Assembly (NCBI GenBank): GCA_000328365.1
Contig: KB308725.1
Span: forward strand, 56,139-120,138
Source of the DNA: Capitella teleta
Taxonomy: Eukaryota > Annelida > Polychaeta > Capitellidae
DNA: 64,000 nucleotides
Direction of reading: 5' to 3'
In this document: piece by piece, positions 49,001 through 61,100 of the stretch
Position numbering within the stretch: position 1 is the stretch's first letter
Layout: every line of letters starts with the position of its first letter
Program-made: the position numbers and the translations under genes
The notes under the pieces: model-generated
What the model was told of the DNA's origin: nothing
Databases searched by the model: none
The model's input: only the letters and a program-made list of their open reading frames with translations

Positions 49001-51818
49001 CTGTTCGCGCTTCACTGACCCTTGAGCACAAGCGGGAGGGGTCAGCAACCCAAAATGAGATTTCTGCGTTCAGTGGTCTTAGCGCACACACACTCAGGTC
49101 GAGTGAGGAATACTCAATACTCATACTAGAATATGAAATGTTGGCTGCCTTGCAATACTCATGACTAAGTGAAGTGTACTCGATCCGAGTCATGGCTGGA
49201 GCTGACTGTTTCTCATGTGTTCAAAAGAGAGTGAGACCTCTTCAAAGTTTAATAAATGCAAATCACTCATGACGTGAGTTCACGTCACATTTTCTCCACA
49301 GGTCAAAGAGGGCGAATCGTTGATTTTATATTCCGCTCTTCATTATAGGTGGTCAAGCTAAGGTGGAATACAATAAAATTCTCCACTCAATAATTTAATT
49401 ATTTCTCATTATTGCATGACGTATATTGCATATTTATTCTAATATCGAAAGGAAAATCAGGAAATGGAACCTTTTAAGTTGCCTGAGCATTGGACTTAGG
49501 ACATTGGAGCTGAGGCTAAGTAAGCAGTATCATTCACAAGAGAGAGAGAGAGAGAGAAAGAGAAAGGAGTTGGAGAGGACACAGAGATTGGAAATCCTCG
49601 TGTAAACCCACTTAGCCATGCAGAGCAGCAAACATATCAAATTTCTCTTGAGAGAAGAAAGTGGATTGAAGACAAGACGAATGCCACCTGTGCACACGGC
49701 ACATCGGCGAGACGACCGACCGCATGCAAGTGTAAGGATTCACAGAGGTTGAAGCAGGCGACCGTACGAAGGGGTATCAACGAAGAGACGGGAAGGAAAG
49801 GGGCGGAGGGAGGAGGGGATCATTAGGGCGGAATGAAGAGAAGCAGACACCGAGCAAGGTGCGCACCTGGAACAACGCCTCTGGTCAACATCTCCTTCAA
49901 CCATTCAGCACACGGATCGCATCAAGATCACACCAGTAACTAGTGCATTGCAACTTTCAACTTCACTGCATGCGATATATATTGCAGGCTTGCAATATAA
50001 AGCCACAACATGCGCGAGGATTCTACTGCATTCTCCGATAGCACAGAATTTCGACTGGCCTGTACAACTACGAGGGTTGTTCGAAAAGTTCTCGGCCTAA
50101 CATAGAACAAGTTATCACAGAAAGTTGAAATTTGACTTGAATATAGGTTAACCTCTACAGTCTCCAGATGAAAATTGCCAGCATTAAATTTCCAAGCCTA
50201 TTCGTCAGCAATGATTAATATACAGAGATATCTCCATCTGTATATGAGAATACTCAAGAGTATTCTGTCTATAAATTTCCCAGAAAGTCACGTGATCGCC
50301 TCTGGCGCCAATTTGAGTGAAGCAGGGGTCAGCATTTCATCAAAATGTGACGAACTCCCGATTTACGCACGATTTAACAATCGGTTTTTGACTATTATTC
50401 ATGTACGGATATCCCCGATATTTTCCTCACAAACGCATCAAACGCAATGTTTATAACTTTATAGTATCAGACCCTCCATACTGGTATGTGATCACAAGAT
50501 TGGATTATATCAAGAAATGTACCTGTATGCAGCATTTAATCAGACTTTCCCTTCGCCAATTCAATCACTATGTATGCCCATATAACTCATATAAGTCATA
50601 TAACAGAGGATTTTCATCATACTGGATTAAAGGGAGGGAGAACTGGTTAAAAATAAACTTTGAGACGTTATTTGATGCACCAAAAATGATTCCTATGCCT
50701 GGCCCACACAAGGGATATCATCGCTAACGATTTCGCGGGAGATATATTGCTAATTAGGCGTGACGTCAGACGCTGTGATGAAACACCGAGTTCCCCATCT
50801 TTTACAATGGGCCTCGTCATATCAGCGTGTCCTGCGACTAAACCCCTGGATATTTTTTTATTTTCTTTTCGGAAATAGAATAATCCTTTTGCCACCAGTC
50901 AGGTGCGAAATTTTTTTTTTTTTCGCCATTTTTCTTATTTTAACAAGCGACTTTCTAGGACACCTACCATGATTTCTCATCCTGAAATAGTAAAAAAGGT
51001 CAGCCAGAGTGCACCACGCATGCGCTTTCGTTTCATAAACAACAAAGATGTCCTTTTATGGCGAAAATGGTCTGCTCTGATTGGTTGAAAACTATAGCTT
51101 CACAAGGGGAACGGGACCAATCACGGCAAGCCCTCAGCTGACGTTTGCCTCCTATACTTCGTAATGGAAGCCATTCTCCCATAAGCCCAATGCTAACCCC
51201 AATATTCGGAATGCATTATTTCCTTACGCTTGCATCCAGGCATGGTGTTTTAGGCACGGAATGCTATCAATTGGTGCTATGAGTCAATAGAACATCACTT
51301 AAAATTCAGTTCCCCATCCCTTTAAGTTACCGGTACGTAGGAGAAGCAGCTACTGCACTTGTATGCAAAACTCTCTAAAGTCTAAATCTAATGACACCAT
51401 TGACATTCAGATTCATATGACATTTTAATTAATATCAACAAATGAGCGAGCAGCTTATCACATAAGTCATAAGTCATGAAAGGTCATAGGAGGATAAAAG
51501 TAGGATCGGTGGAACACGTACCTGCATGGCTGTGACACCAACTTCTTCGTTGCTGAGTTTCCTGAACTTGAGCGCCAATTTCCGCGCCTCCTCCCTCAGG
51601 TGAATGCCCCCCATCCTCCTGGGATCGCTGTCCTCTTGAGTCGTGTCAAAGACATAGCGTTCAGGAACCTCTACGTCTGAAGGAAGCAGGCGTGGATTGT
51701 TGAAGTGCACGATTCCCACGCTCTCCATTTTGTCTTCTGTTTGAGGATCTTCAGCACTATGTCCCATAGCAGCGAGTATGAGGAGGAGAGAGCAAGTGAT
51801 GAAGCCGGTGAAAGACAT
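40014..51818 (-). CDS. CACHD1: VWFA and cache domain-containing protein 1
   Basis: Single-pass relative of calcium-channel alpha2-delta subunits; in mammals it modulates CaV3 channels and Wnt signalling. Exons in minus order: 51522-51818, 44969-45031, 44767-44915, 44608-44714, 44408-44552, 43932-44368, 43741-43878, 43588-43688, 43398-43533, 43200-43349, 43008-43131, 42842-42959, 42709-42787, 42566-42655, 42364-42515, 42214-42311, 42078-42161, 41916-42026, 41743-41865, 41589-41688, 41440-41538, 41110-41378, 40934-41053, 40731-40882, 40442-40681, 40014-40390; 1352 residues (human 1274). A signal peptide opens at [17 protein letters not shown]. The VWA fold is about 265-400, with a degenerate metal site (EHGIS where active ones read DxSxS). 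Two cache regions follow, then [19 protein letters not shown] membrane helix lies near 1160-1182 ([15 protein letters not shown]), then about 170 cytoplasmic residues. Confidence 0.96.
46618..47100 (-). CDS. Possible nested gene fragment, unknown family
   Basis: A minus-strand open frame that can be entered at an acceptor-like TTATTACAG near 47102 or at an ATG at 47055. It reads [14 protein letters not shown], then [38 protein letters not shown] and [19 protein letters not shown], and ends with TGA. The composition is mixed and protein-like rather than low-complexity, and it is nearly free of frame-breaking AT runs. I recognise no domain. It could be a host gene exon, a transposon piece or chance. 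Confidence 0.3.
   Translation of the reverse strand, partial: LNRRNQHLGRHTSVLMPLKARFVRLNRVLTTISSTALVYSDDDCSIFNAAVHISTDAIKLVCSRVKHRLTRGRRICDNVLQSLLLMCFYGHDFRFDAQIVLHLSVEKLKLWLLRNAVQFPETYATYLYENKQSSKVTLNQCLLLPKFRAEVNISNRLHMS
50069..50102. repeat. Terminal inverted repeat of the second mariner-like copy
   Basis: Starts TACGAGGGTTGTTCGAAAAG and differs from the reverse complement of 1569-1602 at one base in 34. The related internal segment lies 297 bp further on (50366-50441). The far end of this copy was not identified. Confidence 0.6.
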
Positions 51819-51899
51819 CTCCACGAAAGCAATAATCAGCAGCAAATCAACACAAGGGCAGGGTAATCCAAGTTGCTTGCTTTGGAGCAAACAGAACTC

Positions 51900-53640
51900 A
51901 TTACAATACTGTCATTGGTTGGAAATTAATGATCATGATGGATCTGAATAAATGAGGTGTCCGCTGAAAATGGCAGTTTGTTTCTGAGCAATCGACCAAC
52001 AGCAACATTCGATTAATCACAATGTGAATCGATGAATTGATTATTTCATCAGCTAATTCCCAGTTCTGCGCTATTTCTACCGAGCAGTCAACGAGCACAC
52101 GTCAATTACTCAATCATCAATGTGAATGTCAGCAATGAGTGAATGTCACTAATTAAGTATGATTAACAGCATGGGACCAGTGACCACACAGCTACCCAAG
52201 AGTTAACGAAGGCAGTCAATACGCGAGACAAGTTCTCAGAGGAATATACAAATCTGTCTGCACAAAATTCAACACTGGCACTGCAACACTTGCAAACTGT
52301 GAACTTCAAAGCCGAGATTTCTGATTGAGTGATCGGAGATAAGAAAGTGGAGTAGATAGCTTCCAACGAGAGATCGGTGATGAGCTTAGGTACGAAATTC
52401 CACAGATACAATCATAAATTAGTTTATCGTCTAAAACCAGGGTCAGATCGTCTCTGTCCAATACGGGCATCGCAGGACGACGAAAACAAACAATCTATTC
52501 CCACCAGTTCGACTGCAACTGTAATCTCCATTGATTCAATGGCTTCAACCACTGAGCACTTAAGAAAGAGCACTTCCGGGTGAAAGGTCATCTAGAACGT
52601 TATGACGCTCAGACGTTTCTTTCACAATATGAAGATAAGTCCTGATAAAAAATGATTTAAATCAACCGAAGTAAATTAACCTGAGTTTATTTTAAGATAT
52701 TGTGTTGCAGATATTATGTTGCTGTACATGCGATGCTAATAAGGTAAGGTAAGGATTTATTGACACATACGTTAAGTGAGAGAGATAGTATTAATAAAAT
52801 GTATTAATAAAAATAAAATACATTAAAACTGTCTTGGCATAACTTTGCAAAGACATTGTTGTTCAAGGTAAACATATCAGCAACAGAGTTCAATAGTGGT
52901 GTCAGTAGCGCTCTCAGGTGGGCAGTGTGAGCACAGTACACCACGACATGCGTGTCGTCCTGTACAGAAGAAGTCGGGTCGCAAGTACACACACGGTTCT
53001 CCCGGGGAATTCGGCTCCATCATCCGCTCTTAACAAGCAGACGATGTGAGGGGAGACGGAATACATGTACCCAAAAATTCCAACTAATGGTATTATCGGA
53101 CATGTTTGTTGAATCAATCGTTCATGGATCCATTCATGTACTTGTAGCTATTGTAGGCCTTCTCATGCCGCATTAATATGAACCACTAGCGATCGGAATC
53201 AGAAATAGGATAGGGCTAAGCCCACAAGTGGGCCAGAAATATCCGTTTGCATAAATGCACTCCCATTGATCAGTTAAAATTGTGTAATTAGCATAGGGCT
53301 ATGATGCATATATAGCATAGCACAGATAAATTGGGCGAGGTCTGTATACTAGTACCCATCGTCTCGCTATAGTATGCCAGTTACATGTAGCCCTAAGTCC
53401 CCTAATCTAGCATTAATTCTCGTTGGACGAAAAAGTGGTTGGTAGAGATCAGAAGATCATAGGCGTCCGGGAGCCGTACCATAGATCAGTTTATCTTTTC
53501 ACCCGAATTGGCCCCAAATTGGCCAAATTGGACCTTTTGATTTTTATCAAATATTCCAAGTAACCAAGTTACAGTGTATACCACCTTTTTCGGCATAAAG
53601 ATCTACAGTTATGAATTTACATTGTGATATTCATCACAAA
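51900..53640. other. Upstream region of CACHD1 and intergenic DNA
   Basis: Presumably holds the CACHD1 promoter near 51850-52100. An alternative in-frame start at 51888-51890 would add 24 residues with a second hydrophobic run and is less likely than the ATG at 51818. Nothing else recognised; open frames at 52377-52583 and 52952-53176 have no support. Confidence 0.35.
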
Positions 53641-53659
53641 TCAATTCAGGCGCCAGCCT

Positions 53660-55836
53660 CTCTGGCTTTCGTGGAATGTTTGGAAATGATGAAATAAATG
53701 ACAGAGCCAGGTGCAAGGAATCGACCCCGAATTCAGAGCCGAATGTATGAGTTCGATTATAAGTATTTTAAAGGCCTTCATGAGGATTATTACCTTTTCA
53801 CCCAGCCTACAAAAGGAGCGTGTAACCACATCCTGCAAACCAACTTTCCATTTTCACTTACATGTATTTCCCAACAACAAAAGAACAAAATTAAACCAAC
53901 ATGAACATAAAGAACTATTTTATTCTATAAGTGTACAAGGAGATTATAATCATAATCGTGTAAGCTTTGAAAATACAGTGATTTCAGAATAGATGCAAAA
54001 ATTGATATACAAATATCAGATATGGATTTGTACATGTCTCATAAAGCATTCAATGGTACCACTGAACTCTCAAATATTCAAGTCAATAAGAAAACTTTGG
54101 GATGAAAAGAACAAATGAATAAAAAGCCAAATATTCTGGCAATTGATATAATTTGAATGAGAAGAAAATTACCCTAAAATCAATTTTTTAAAGAAAAAGA
54201 TTTGGCCAAATTTCCCAGAGATATGAGCGTTATTTCCAATTTTTCATGAAAACCCTTAGAAATATTCTGATAACTGAGATACTTGGTATTCAGTCAAAAA
54301 AAACCATTTGAAATCCACTCAAGAACATAAGAAAAAAAACTTGCTGCCTTAGAAAATTAAATATTTCATGGAGGAATTTTCGAAATGCCCGAGAGACAAT
54401 GTTTACTAACGGAAGGGTCTTTTCACATCAATCAAGACGTGAGAAGATATAAAACTGAGAGAAGTGTCCCGGTTGGGTTTGTCATTCAAGAAGAGAGGAA
54501 TGGAAGGATCCAAGTCATTATTTTGATGGCGTTCAGGAATATGTTTCAAGTGATTCATACGAAGATATTAATAATCTTGATAAAATCAGTTTTTGTTTTG
54601 GATAAAATATGCAACTGAAGAACCAACAGTAAGTAATATTTACACTTGAACAAAAAATAAAAAATAAAAAAATAAAAGAGAGAGAAAAACAACAAGGGAA
54701 ACAATGACAATTGAAAAAAAAAGAGAGGAAATAAAATCAATTTCATAATATAAAAATCTTATGTACAAGGTTGAATATAAAATATAATTAAGAGAGAGGT
54801 TAAAAATACAAAATTGCTCAAATACTTTGTACATGTTTTTCATAATTAACCATCTACTCAGACACAGCAACCCAAAGTCTCCCATTCGAGTTAGAGAAAC
54901 AAAATTATTGTCAACAAAATCAATCAGGTTGCTGCCCTGACCCCCCTAAAAATAAAACCACAAAAACCCTTCAAAACATCATTCCATGATTTGAAAAAAA
55001 AAAAAAAAAATTAAATAATATAATAATCAAATCACAAATTCTCTTAGAGAGGACTGTGCATGCTGCTAAAATTTAGAGATCAGGTACAAAAAATTAATGT
55101 TTACATATTATTATAAAAAGCTTTGAAGAAAGAAGCAGTTAATGAAATAGGCAGTCAGTCAGCAGAGGTGTTGAGACAGAAGATGGAGAGAGGGAAACAA
55201 ATTAACGAGAATTCTCAATGCTGCCATTTGATTTGGAAAATATTGAAACTTGAGAATTTTGAAAAATGAACCATAAAAGCAATTTTTTTTTTTTTGAATT
55301 TTCACTAAGTCAGGATAAAAGTAGTTAGGGAGGTTTTTTGTTTCAGAAAAAAAAAAAAAAGTGGACGGAACTAGAATAGTACATTTAATAAGCCCACCCG
55401 AATTCCCGTAGGGTCCGGATTTTCAATTTTAACGGTATGAAAAGAATTGGAAGAACTGAATTTAAAAATTATCATTATTTGAATGCATAAAAAAAAAGTG
55501 GGCTCAACAGCCACCGGGGTTTTCAATAAAGAGAAAACAGAGAAGTGTAATTCATCGAAAGGAGGAGAGAAAAAAAAAAGAAAAAAAAAAGAGGTTTCTT
55601 TTGAAAAGGGAAAGCAAAAAAAGCAATTGTGACCACAAAGAAGAGATTTTAGAAAGCAGGAGAGAGAGAGCAGGAGGAAAAAAAAAATCCTTCAGGTATT
55701 CCATGAATATGCACATCGTTTGAAAATAAGCCATTCTGTTTTCTAAATGCCTAGAAAATATGTGTGCCCTGAAGAAGCATACGCTGCAAAATTGCTGCAC
55801 GTCAGCTGCTAATGCCCAGCGCTGCATGAGCACCCA
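53660..55836 (-). other. Probable long 3' UTR and flank of CTDSPL2
   Basis: Extremely A-rich on the plus strand (U-rich in the minus-strand transcript), with many homopolymer runs and no gene. The first AATAAA on the minus strand that I noticed past the CTDSPL2 stop is at 53919-53924. If used, it gives a 3' UTR of about 1.9 kb. Confidence 0.4.
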
Positions 55837-58037
55837 TTAATCAGGGGGCAGAAGTTCATGTAGGCGATACCTGGCACTTATGTGAGGTCGCACGTCCTCC
55901 TTCTATGGGAGAAATTGAGGTTAGTCAGCACTCACGGGTGCAGAAAAGTCACTCACCAAGGCAACGACCCCTTCAAGGAAAGGCAGCAACTTCATCAGTT
56001 CATTATCATTTGTGTCTGTGAACCAACTCTCAATTGGAATGCCATTGGTCAACTGCAGGAACAGAAATATACTCAGAAATGATTATGGCAAGAGCACCCC
56101 ACCCACCTGATAGCCAAAAGCCTGTGGAGAGTTGTCGATGATGATGGTTTTATCGAGATCACGCCCCAAAATATGGAGATCCTTGATGTAATTGCCGTTC
56201 ACACAGACGCAGTGCTCCCGAAACAACCGATGTCTTAAAGCAGAGAACATAATCAGCAAATGAAACCACATAAAAATCACTCCTCACCGAATGAGCTTCT
56301 TCTCAGGGTCAAGCAGGTTCAGCAATTTGTTCGCGTAAACTTTCTTTGAAGCTGTGAAGACCGTAACTTCAAATATCTTAGCCACTCGCTCGAGAAACTC
56401 CCGGAACCTCGGCCGCGTTCTCACAAAAACCTTAAAGAGAAAACACGATAGGTTTGGGAACCAAAAAAGGGAGGATGGGTTGATGACCGTACCTGGTATG
56501 TGACATCCTGGAAGAGAACAGGGAAGGAGAAGGCAGCATCCTCCAACTCATTAAGACTGCAGTGTACAAGGGTTTCATCCTGCAGCACAAAAACATGCAT
56601 CAGATCAAATGAACTACAACCAGTGAGCACTCACCAAATCTAGAACAAGAGAGAACTCTGGTGTGCTGCGAGTTTTCAAGGGCAGAGCTGGACTGCGCAT
56701 TCTCATCTCCTCCGTGAGCGGAGGTAAGTGCTTGATGAAGTAGTATCTGAAATTGAAAGTAAGGTTAATAGGGGAAGAGCATTTAGGGCGATCGCTACTG
56801 ACGGATCAAACACCTGCTGCTCCCAGTCCTCAACCTGCTCATCAGCGGTAGTCGCCAATTCCTGACCATCCTCCAAGTAATTAGCAGCCACAGTCCCATC
56901 GTACTCTCCTGCATTGACCACAGATGAGCACATCTGCGGGGGATTGTCATAGTACTGGCATTGGGGTGCTACTGTTGCTGCCTCCTCCTGGGGAGCTGGG
57001 GGAGGGGTTGGCTGCTGTGCTGGCTGCTGGGGTGAGGGAGGAGACTTGGATGATGTCGCGGATGCTGCTGCTGCCTTGAGGGGCGTCACGGGGCGTGGGG
57101 GCAGGTTGGCTGGTGAGGCGGGGGCCTCGTTCTCTTTGCCTACACGAGAAACGCTCATGAAAATATAAGCAACTTAAATCAAGCAGAAACACTCACTCGA
57201 CGATGAGACATTGGAGCTCTCTGATTCACTTTCTGATGGATCGTTGAGGACTTCCATCTGCAGTTTCTGAGAGAGATCCTCCAACTGGGCGTTCTCCAAT
57301 TCCTGGTTGGTGGCTACACCAGAAGAATTGTTGTCAGGCATTGCACAATCATCAACAACAAGCAGCAACCTACCTTGATTGCCAAAAAACTGGAACACGG
57401 GGGAGAAGAGGGTTCCCAGCAGAGTGGTGCGGTTAGGCGAGCCAGGTTCCTCCTCAACCTCCTCCTCCATCTTGGAGTCCTCCCCCTTCAGTCGAGCCCT
57501 TGTCCGACCTCCTTTCCGCCTCTGCGGAGGTACAGGGGCATCCTCCGCTGGCAGGGAGTTGCTGTTGATGTCAGATTTCTGTGTGATAAACTTGTGCGCT
57601 ATGACCGACTGTGGGGTGTGGATCATGTCGTGGGCAGCGGACGTTGGCTGTGGAGCAGCAACTTTCTTGCTTAGAGTAATCGACTCGGATTTCTGTCAAA
57701 GAAAATAAAAACATGAATATATTTGCTGAAATGATTTTGAGGGAGTTTCTCTCTCATGCACTGAACCACTCACCACACTGAGCGCACTCTGAATCATGTT
57801 CTTGCATGCAGACAAAAAGCCTTCACTCGTTCTCTTTTTTGTCTTAGACATCTGCAAATCACAGATCGAACATTCACACACCATGCAACACAACAGCACA
57901 CCCAGCAGAATAATGACGCCAATGGCTGGCGGACTACTCACCTTCAGGTCAGAAGTGGCCTTCCTCTTACGACCCCCACCCTTCTTGGGAGCCTCCACCA
58001 ACTCAACAGGGTTGGGGCTTCGATGACGTAACTTCAT
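55837..58037 (-). CDS. CTDSPL2: CTD small phosphatase-like protein 2
   Basis: FCP1/SCP-family protein phosphatase of the HAD fold; vertebrate members act on SMADs and other nuclear phosphoproteins. Exons in minus order: 57942-58037, 57774-57851, 57374-57692, 57197-57313, 56803-57139, 56635-56746, 56493-56579, 56288-56430, 56107-56233, 55957-56052, 55837-55902; 525 residues (human 466). The N-terminal half is disordered and basic ([17 protein letters not shown]), with the conserved [19 protein letters not shown]. The longer Pro/Gln/Ala-rich linker explains the extra length. The phosphatase domain begins with [20 protein letters not shown] (catalytic D352 and D354) and continues [50 protein letters not shown] and [19 protein letters not shown], ending RLHELLPPD. 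The ATG follows an acceptor by 2 nt, so at least one 5' UTR exon lies upstream. Confidence 0.96.
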
Positions 58038-58109
58038 AACTGCAGACAAAAGAAAACAAACGTTATGATACTGATCGACGATGCAGGCAAGAGGAATCAT
58101 AACGCACTC

Positions 58110-61100
58110 CGGCTGCGTTGGCACCGAGCCAGAAAGGTGAAGCAGCTTCATAACAACTTCAACCAATTCGTAGTTACGTCAACTCGACCGCTTAGATAAC
58201 TCCAATTTGGTAAAGCGCCAAGTCCAGAATAGCGCACACGCAAGATACACGATCATCTGTAATCAGCGTTCACTTAAAGAGTGTCGTAAAAACAAATGCA
58301 AACAATCGCCGCGTAGTGAGATTTGGCAGGGTGCCAATTGAGCCACCCAGGGCGATCGATGTGCTTCGACCAGGCAGTCGGCTACATCGACACATCCTCC
58401 CTCTCCCCCGCCCGCCCCCTCCCTTCCTCCACGGCAATAGGCAAAGATGCCGCGACCGCCGATCGGGTCCGCCATTCATCAGCGCTGGCTGCAGCTGGAT
58501 CAGCCGCCGATCTAAACTGCACAACATAGTGAACATACACATCGAAAGGACAATTATTATCATAACACACGACATACAGCAATGGTTGCTAAGCTACTAG
58601 TTGCTATGGAGATCGAGTTCATTCAAAAGATTGAAGGTCATCGAACTGAATGAAAGGGAGGAAATAGCGAAGGCAAGAGGTAACGCCTCAGTTAAATCTT
58701 TTACAAAGAGCAGATAAAACAAATCTTACATGTTTAAAAAAGCGGAGCGATTAGAAAACGCCCAGAAACAGCAGCGTATCGGTCGGCGGCGGGGAAAAAT
58801 GCCATGGTGCACAAGTCGAGGCGCCTTCAAAAATTCAATACGGAAAACGAAAAAGAGATATTTCAAACAGGAAGAGTTCCAGGGTCGCTGTAAGAGAGTG
58901 CACAAGACGCGTACGCAAGAACAACCCTAGATAACACGCAGCGCACTGCACTGCCTCACTTTGATTTGTAGGCAGATGTTAGTAATCATGTCAAGCTAGA
59001 ATACTAATACGGATATCAAGTGAAAAAGGTTCGAATCAGAGCCTGCGCGTCGCCTCTGAATCGCACTGCCCAATAATTAAATGTAAAAACGTGTATATTG
59101 AATCAATGGCTGTTGTAGTTCTAGTCCCACTGACGAGGTAGTCATCACTACCTTTCCTTGCTCTCATATTTTATGGTAAAAGTTAGGATTGTCAACCCCA
59201 GGGGGGCGCCCTCGCAGGGTATTTTATGAGTGCTAATATGATTTTATTTATAGTCTGACGGGCTATTGGAACATATCACAGACAATCGTCTCATAAGGCG
59301 AAGTGTGTAACAGCTATTTGTAACATAACCAGTAGTGAGGGTTTGGAAATAGGGGGCATCATTCTTAGATAACTCAGAATGAAGATTCAAGCCTTCCTTG
59401 AAGCTTTTCCTGGTTTCAGTTTCTAATTCCTGGACAATATTACCATGATAATTACACTTCCACGATATTACACCCAAATACACCAAAAACTTTTTTGTCG
59501 ATTTTGCACAACGTACTTCCTTGGCTGAAACTTGGAATGATGCCCTGCAACCAGTTATGTAACACGTCAATCGCTGCGTTTTATGCATGCCTTTTGACGG
59601 AAGAAATACATGTACTGGTATGTCACGAGTTTTACTCGAATATACCAATAATGAAAAACTCAAAGATAATTTTACACATAATTATCGATCACATCATTAT
59701 CTGCCGATGGTCACTGAATAACATTGAATAGAACGACACGTTTCCTCTGAGCAATTACTCTTCCTTAGTACTCCATTCATGGTCGAGGGAACACATGTCT
59801 CACCTGAAAGACACTCGTGCACCTATTGACTACAGTTTCAAGACTCACAAGAACTATTCCTCTTTGGAAATACATGTACTGACATAACGTAACTTGAAGG
59901 ATTGTGTTGATATTGAATGGGAAAATGTACCAAGTACTAGCATGAATGGGTGACCTCCTTCACATCGCTTTCTTCGCAATATAGTCAACATACACCGTAG
60001 CATACCAATAGCTTACATCTTCTTTGTTGGAAACCTTTTTAATTACGCACACCTTGCCAAAAGGCATATGATGCCAACACTCAAGTAACTAATAAATCCT
60101 CATGTTACCCGATATTTCTTTCGTACTTCCTTTCCAAATTTCGTTAATTAAATTCATGAAAAGATAAATAATTTCAGAATCAACTCTTATACATAGTCAC
60201 TTGTAACACTATTAATAATCGTAAGATATCGCACAGGACACGAGTCACAGGGCATAACACAAAGCAGCACAAAGGAAAATTCAACAGATGGTCTCAAACA
60301 ATAAAATCAAATACATGTAAATGAACAACCGCGCACATTAATTACAATGATTAATTAGTGCTACTGTACCTGGTTCAATTCCGTGGCTTTGATCTACTGT
60401 ATCGGACTCTGTACCCTCGAGTCGAGTGTCCCAGAACCTAGGTCTAGGATTATCCATCCTAGTATCATGAGCTTGCAAAGCCTGGACTACTGTCTATAAA
60501 CAGTACTGGTCTATTCCTAATGGTCCAAGGAATTAAGCCACAGGAGTATGTTCAAATTCCGTAGTCTTTTAGACAATTGCACCTGATTCTTCATGGCTGT
60601 TGACATACCGCCAAACATAATAATACATAACAAGTCTAAATGGATTGTTGGTGTTTTCAAACTGAACAGTGCACACTTAAGAAAGACACCAAGCATTTCC
60701 AAAATTAGGATCGCAAAATCGAGAGTTAGCTCAGTTTTGGCGCGAAACAGGAGAGCGGAATGAAGCGCTCGGATTGTAAACACAGAACAATGGAACATCC
60801 AAAAAAGGAAAAAAAAAAAAAAAAAAACAGCCTAGGAATAAACCAAGAGAAAAGATAGCGAGAGAAGAGCAGGAATAATTGAGACGAGTGGGAAAGACGT
60901 GGTGCCAGTGAGGTCAAAGGGCACCCAGTGCACGCGGTGACCCCTCTGGTCCATGATACGGGATGGCCGAAGAAGCGTTGACGCACTATTTAAGTCAATT
61001 TACAATATCAAAAACAATAGCACAGCACACCAATGCACTGGTGTACGGGTGAGTCAGCAATGAGCGCAATTGTGGAGTGCAATTAGCACTGTCAGAGTAC

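Larger units (their letters stand above)
45032..51521. other. First intron of CACHD1 (6.5 kb)
   Basis: All other CACHD1 introns are 39-68 nt; this one is over 100 times longer. It holds a 12-nt-arm hairpin at 45541-45567, GC-richer islands at 46600-48500 with several open frames, (GA)n at about 49539-49558, the mariner-like end at 50069-50102, and CCAAT/GATTGG boxes near 51075-51120. It may contain regulatory elements or a nested gene. Confidence 0.6.

Noticed and set aside
50401-50727. 108-residue ORF ([11 protein letters not shown]...)
   Set aside because: It lies inside the mariner-like repeat copy and is AT-driven, with no transposase motif.
51819-51890. Upstream in-frame start of CACHD1 (adds MLQSKQLGLPCPC...)
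   Set aside because: The ATG at 51818 gives a clean signal peptide. The longer form would put a second hydrophobic run in front, so I kept the shorter start.
4919-58037. GTF2F1 and CTDSPL2 as a functional CTD-phosphatase cluster
   Set aside because: RAP74 stimulates FCP1, but the second gene is CTDSPL2, a different branch of the phosphatase family, and the loci are 50 kb apart among unrelated genes.
58270-58575. GC-rich ORFs on both strands
   Set aside because: They arise from a GC-rich promoter-like patch; no domain, splice support or single favoured frame.
59020-59075. tRNA candidate at GGTTCGAATC
   Set aside because: The B-box-like string stands alone; there is no A box at the right distance and no cloverleaf.
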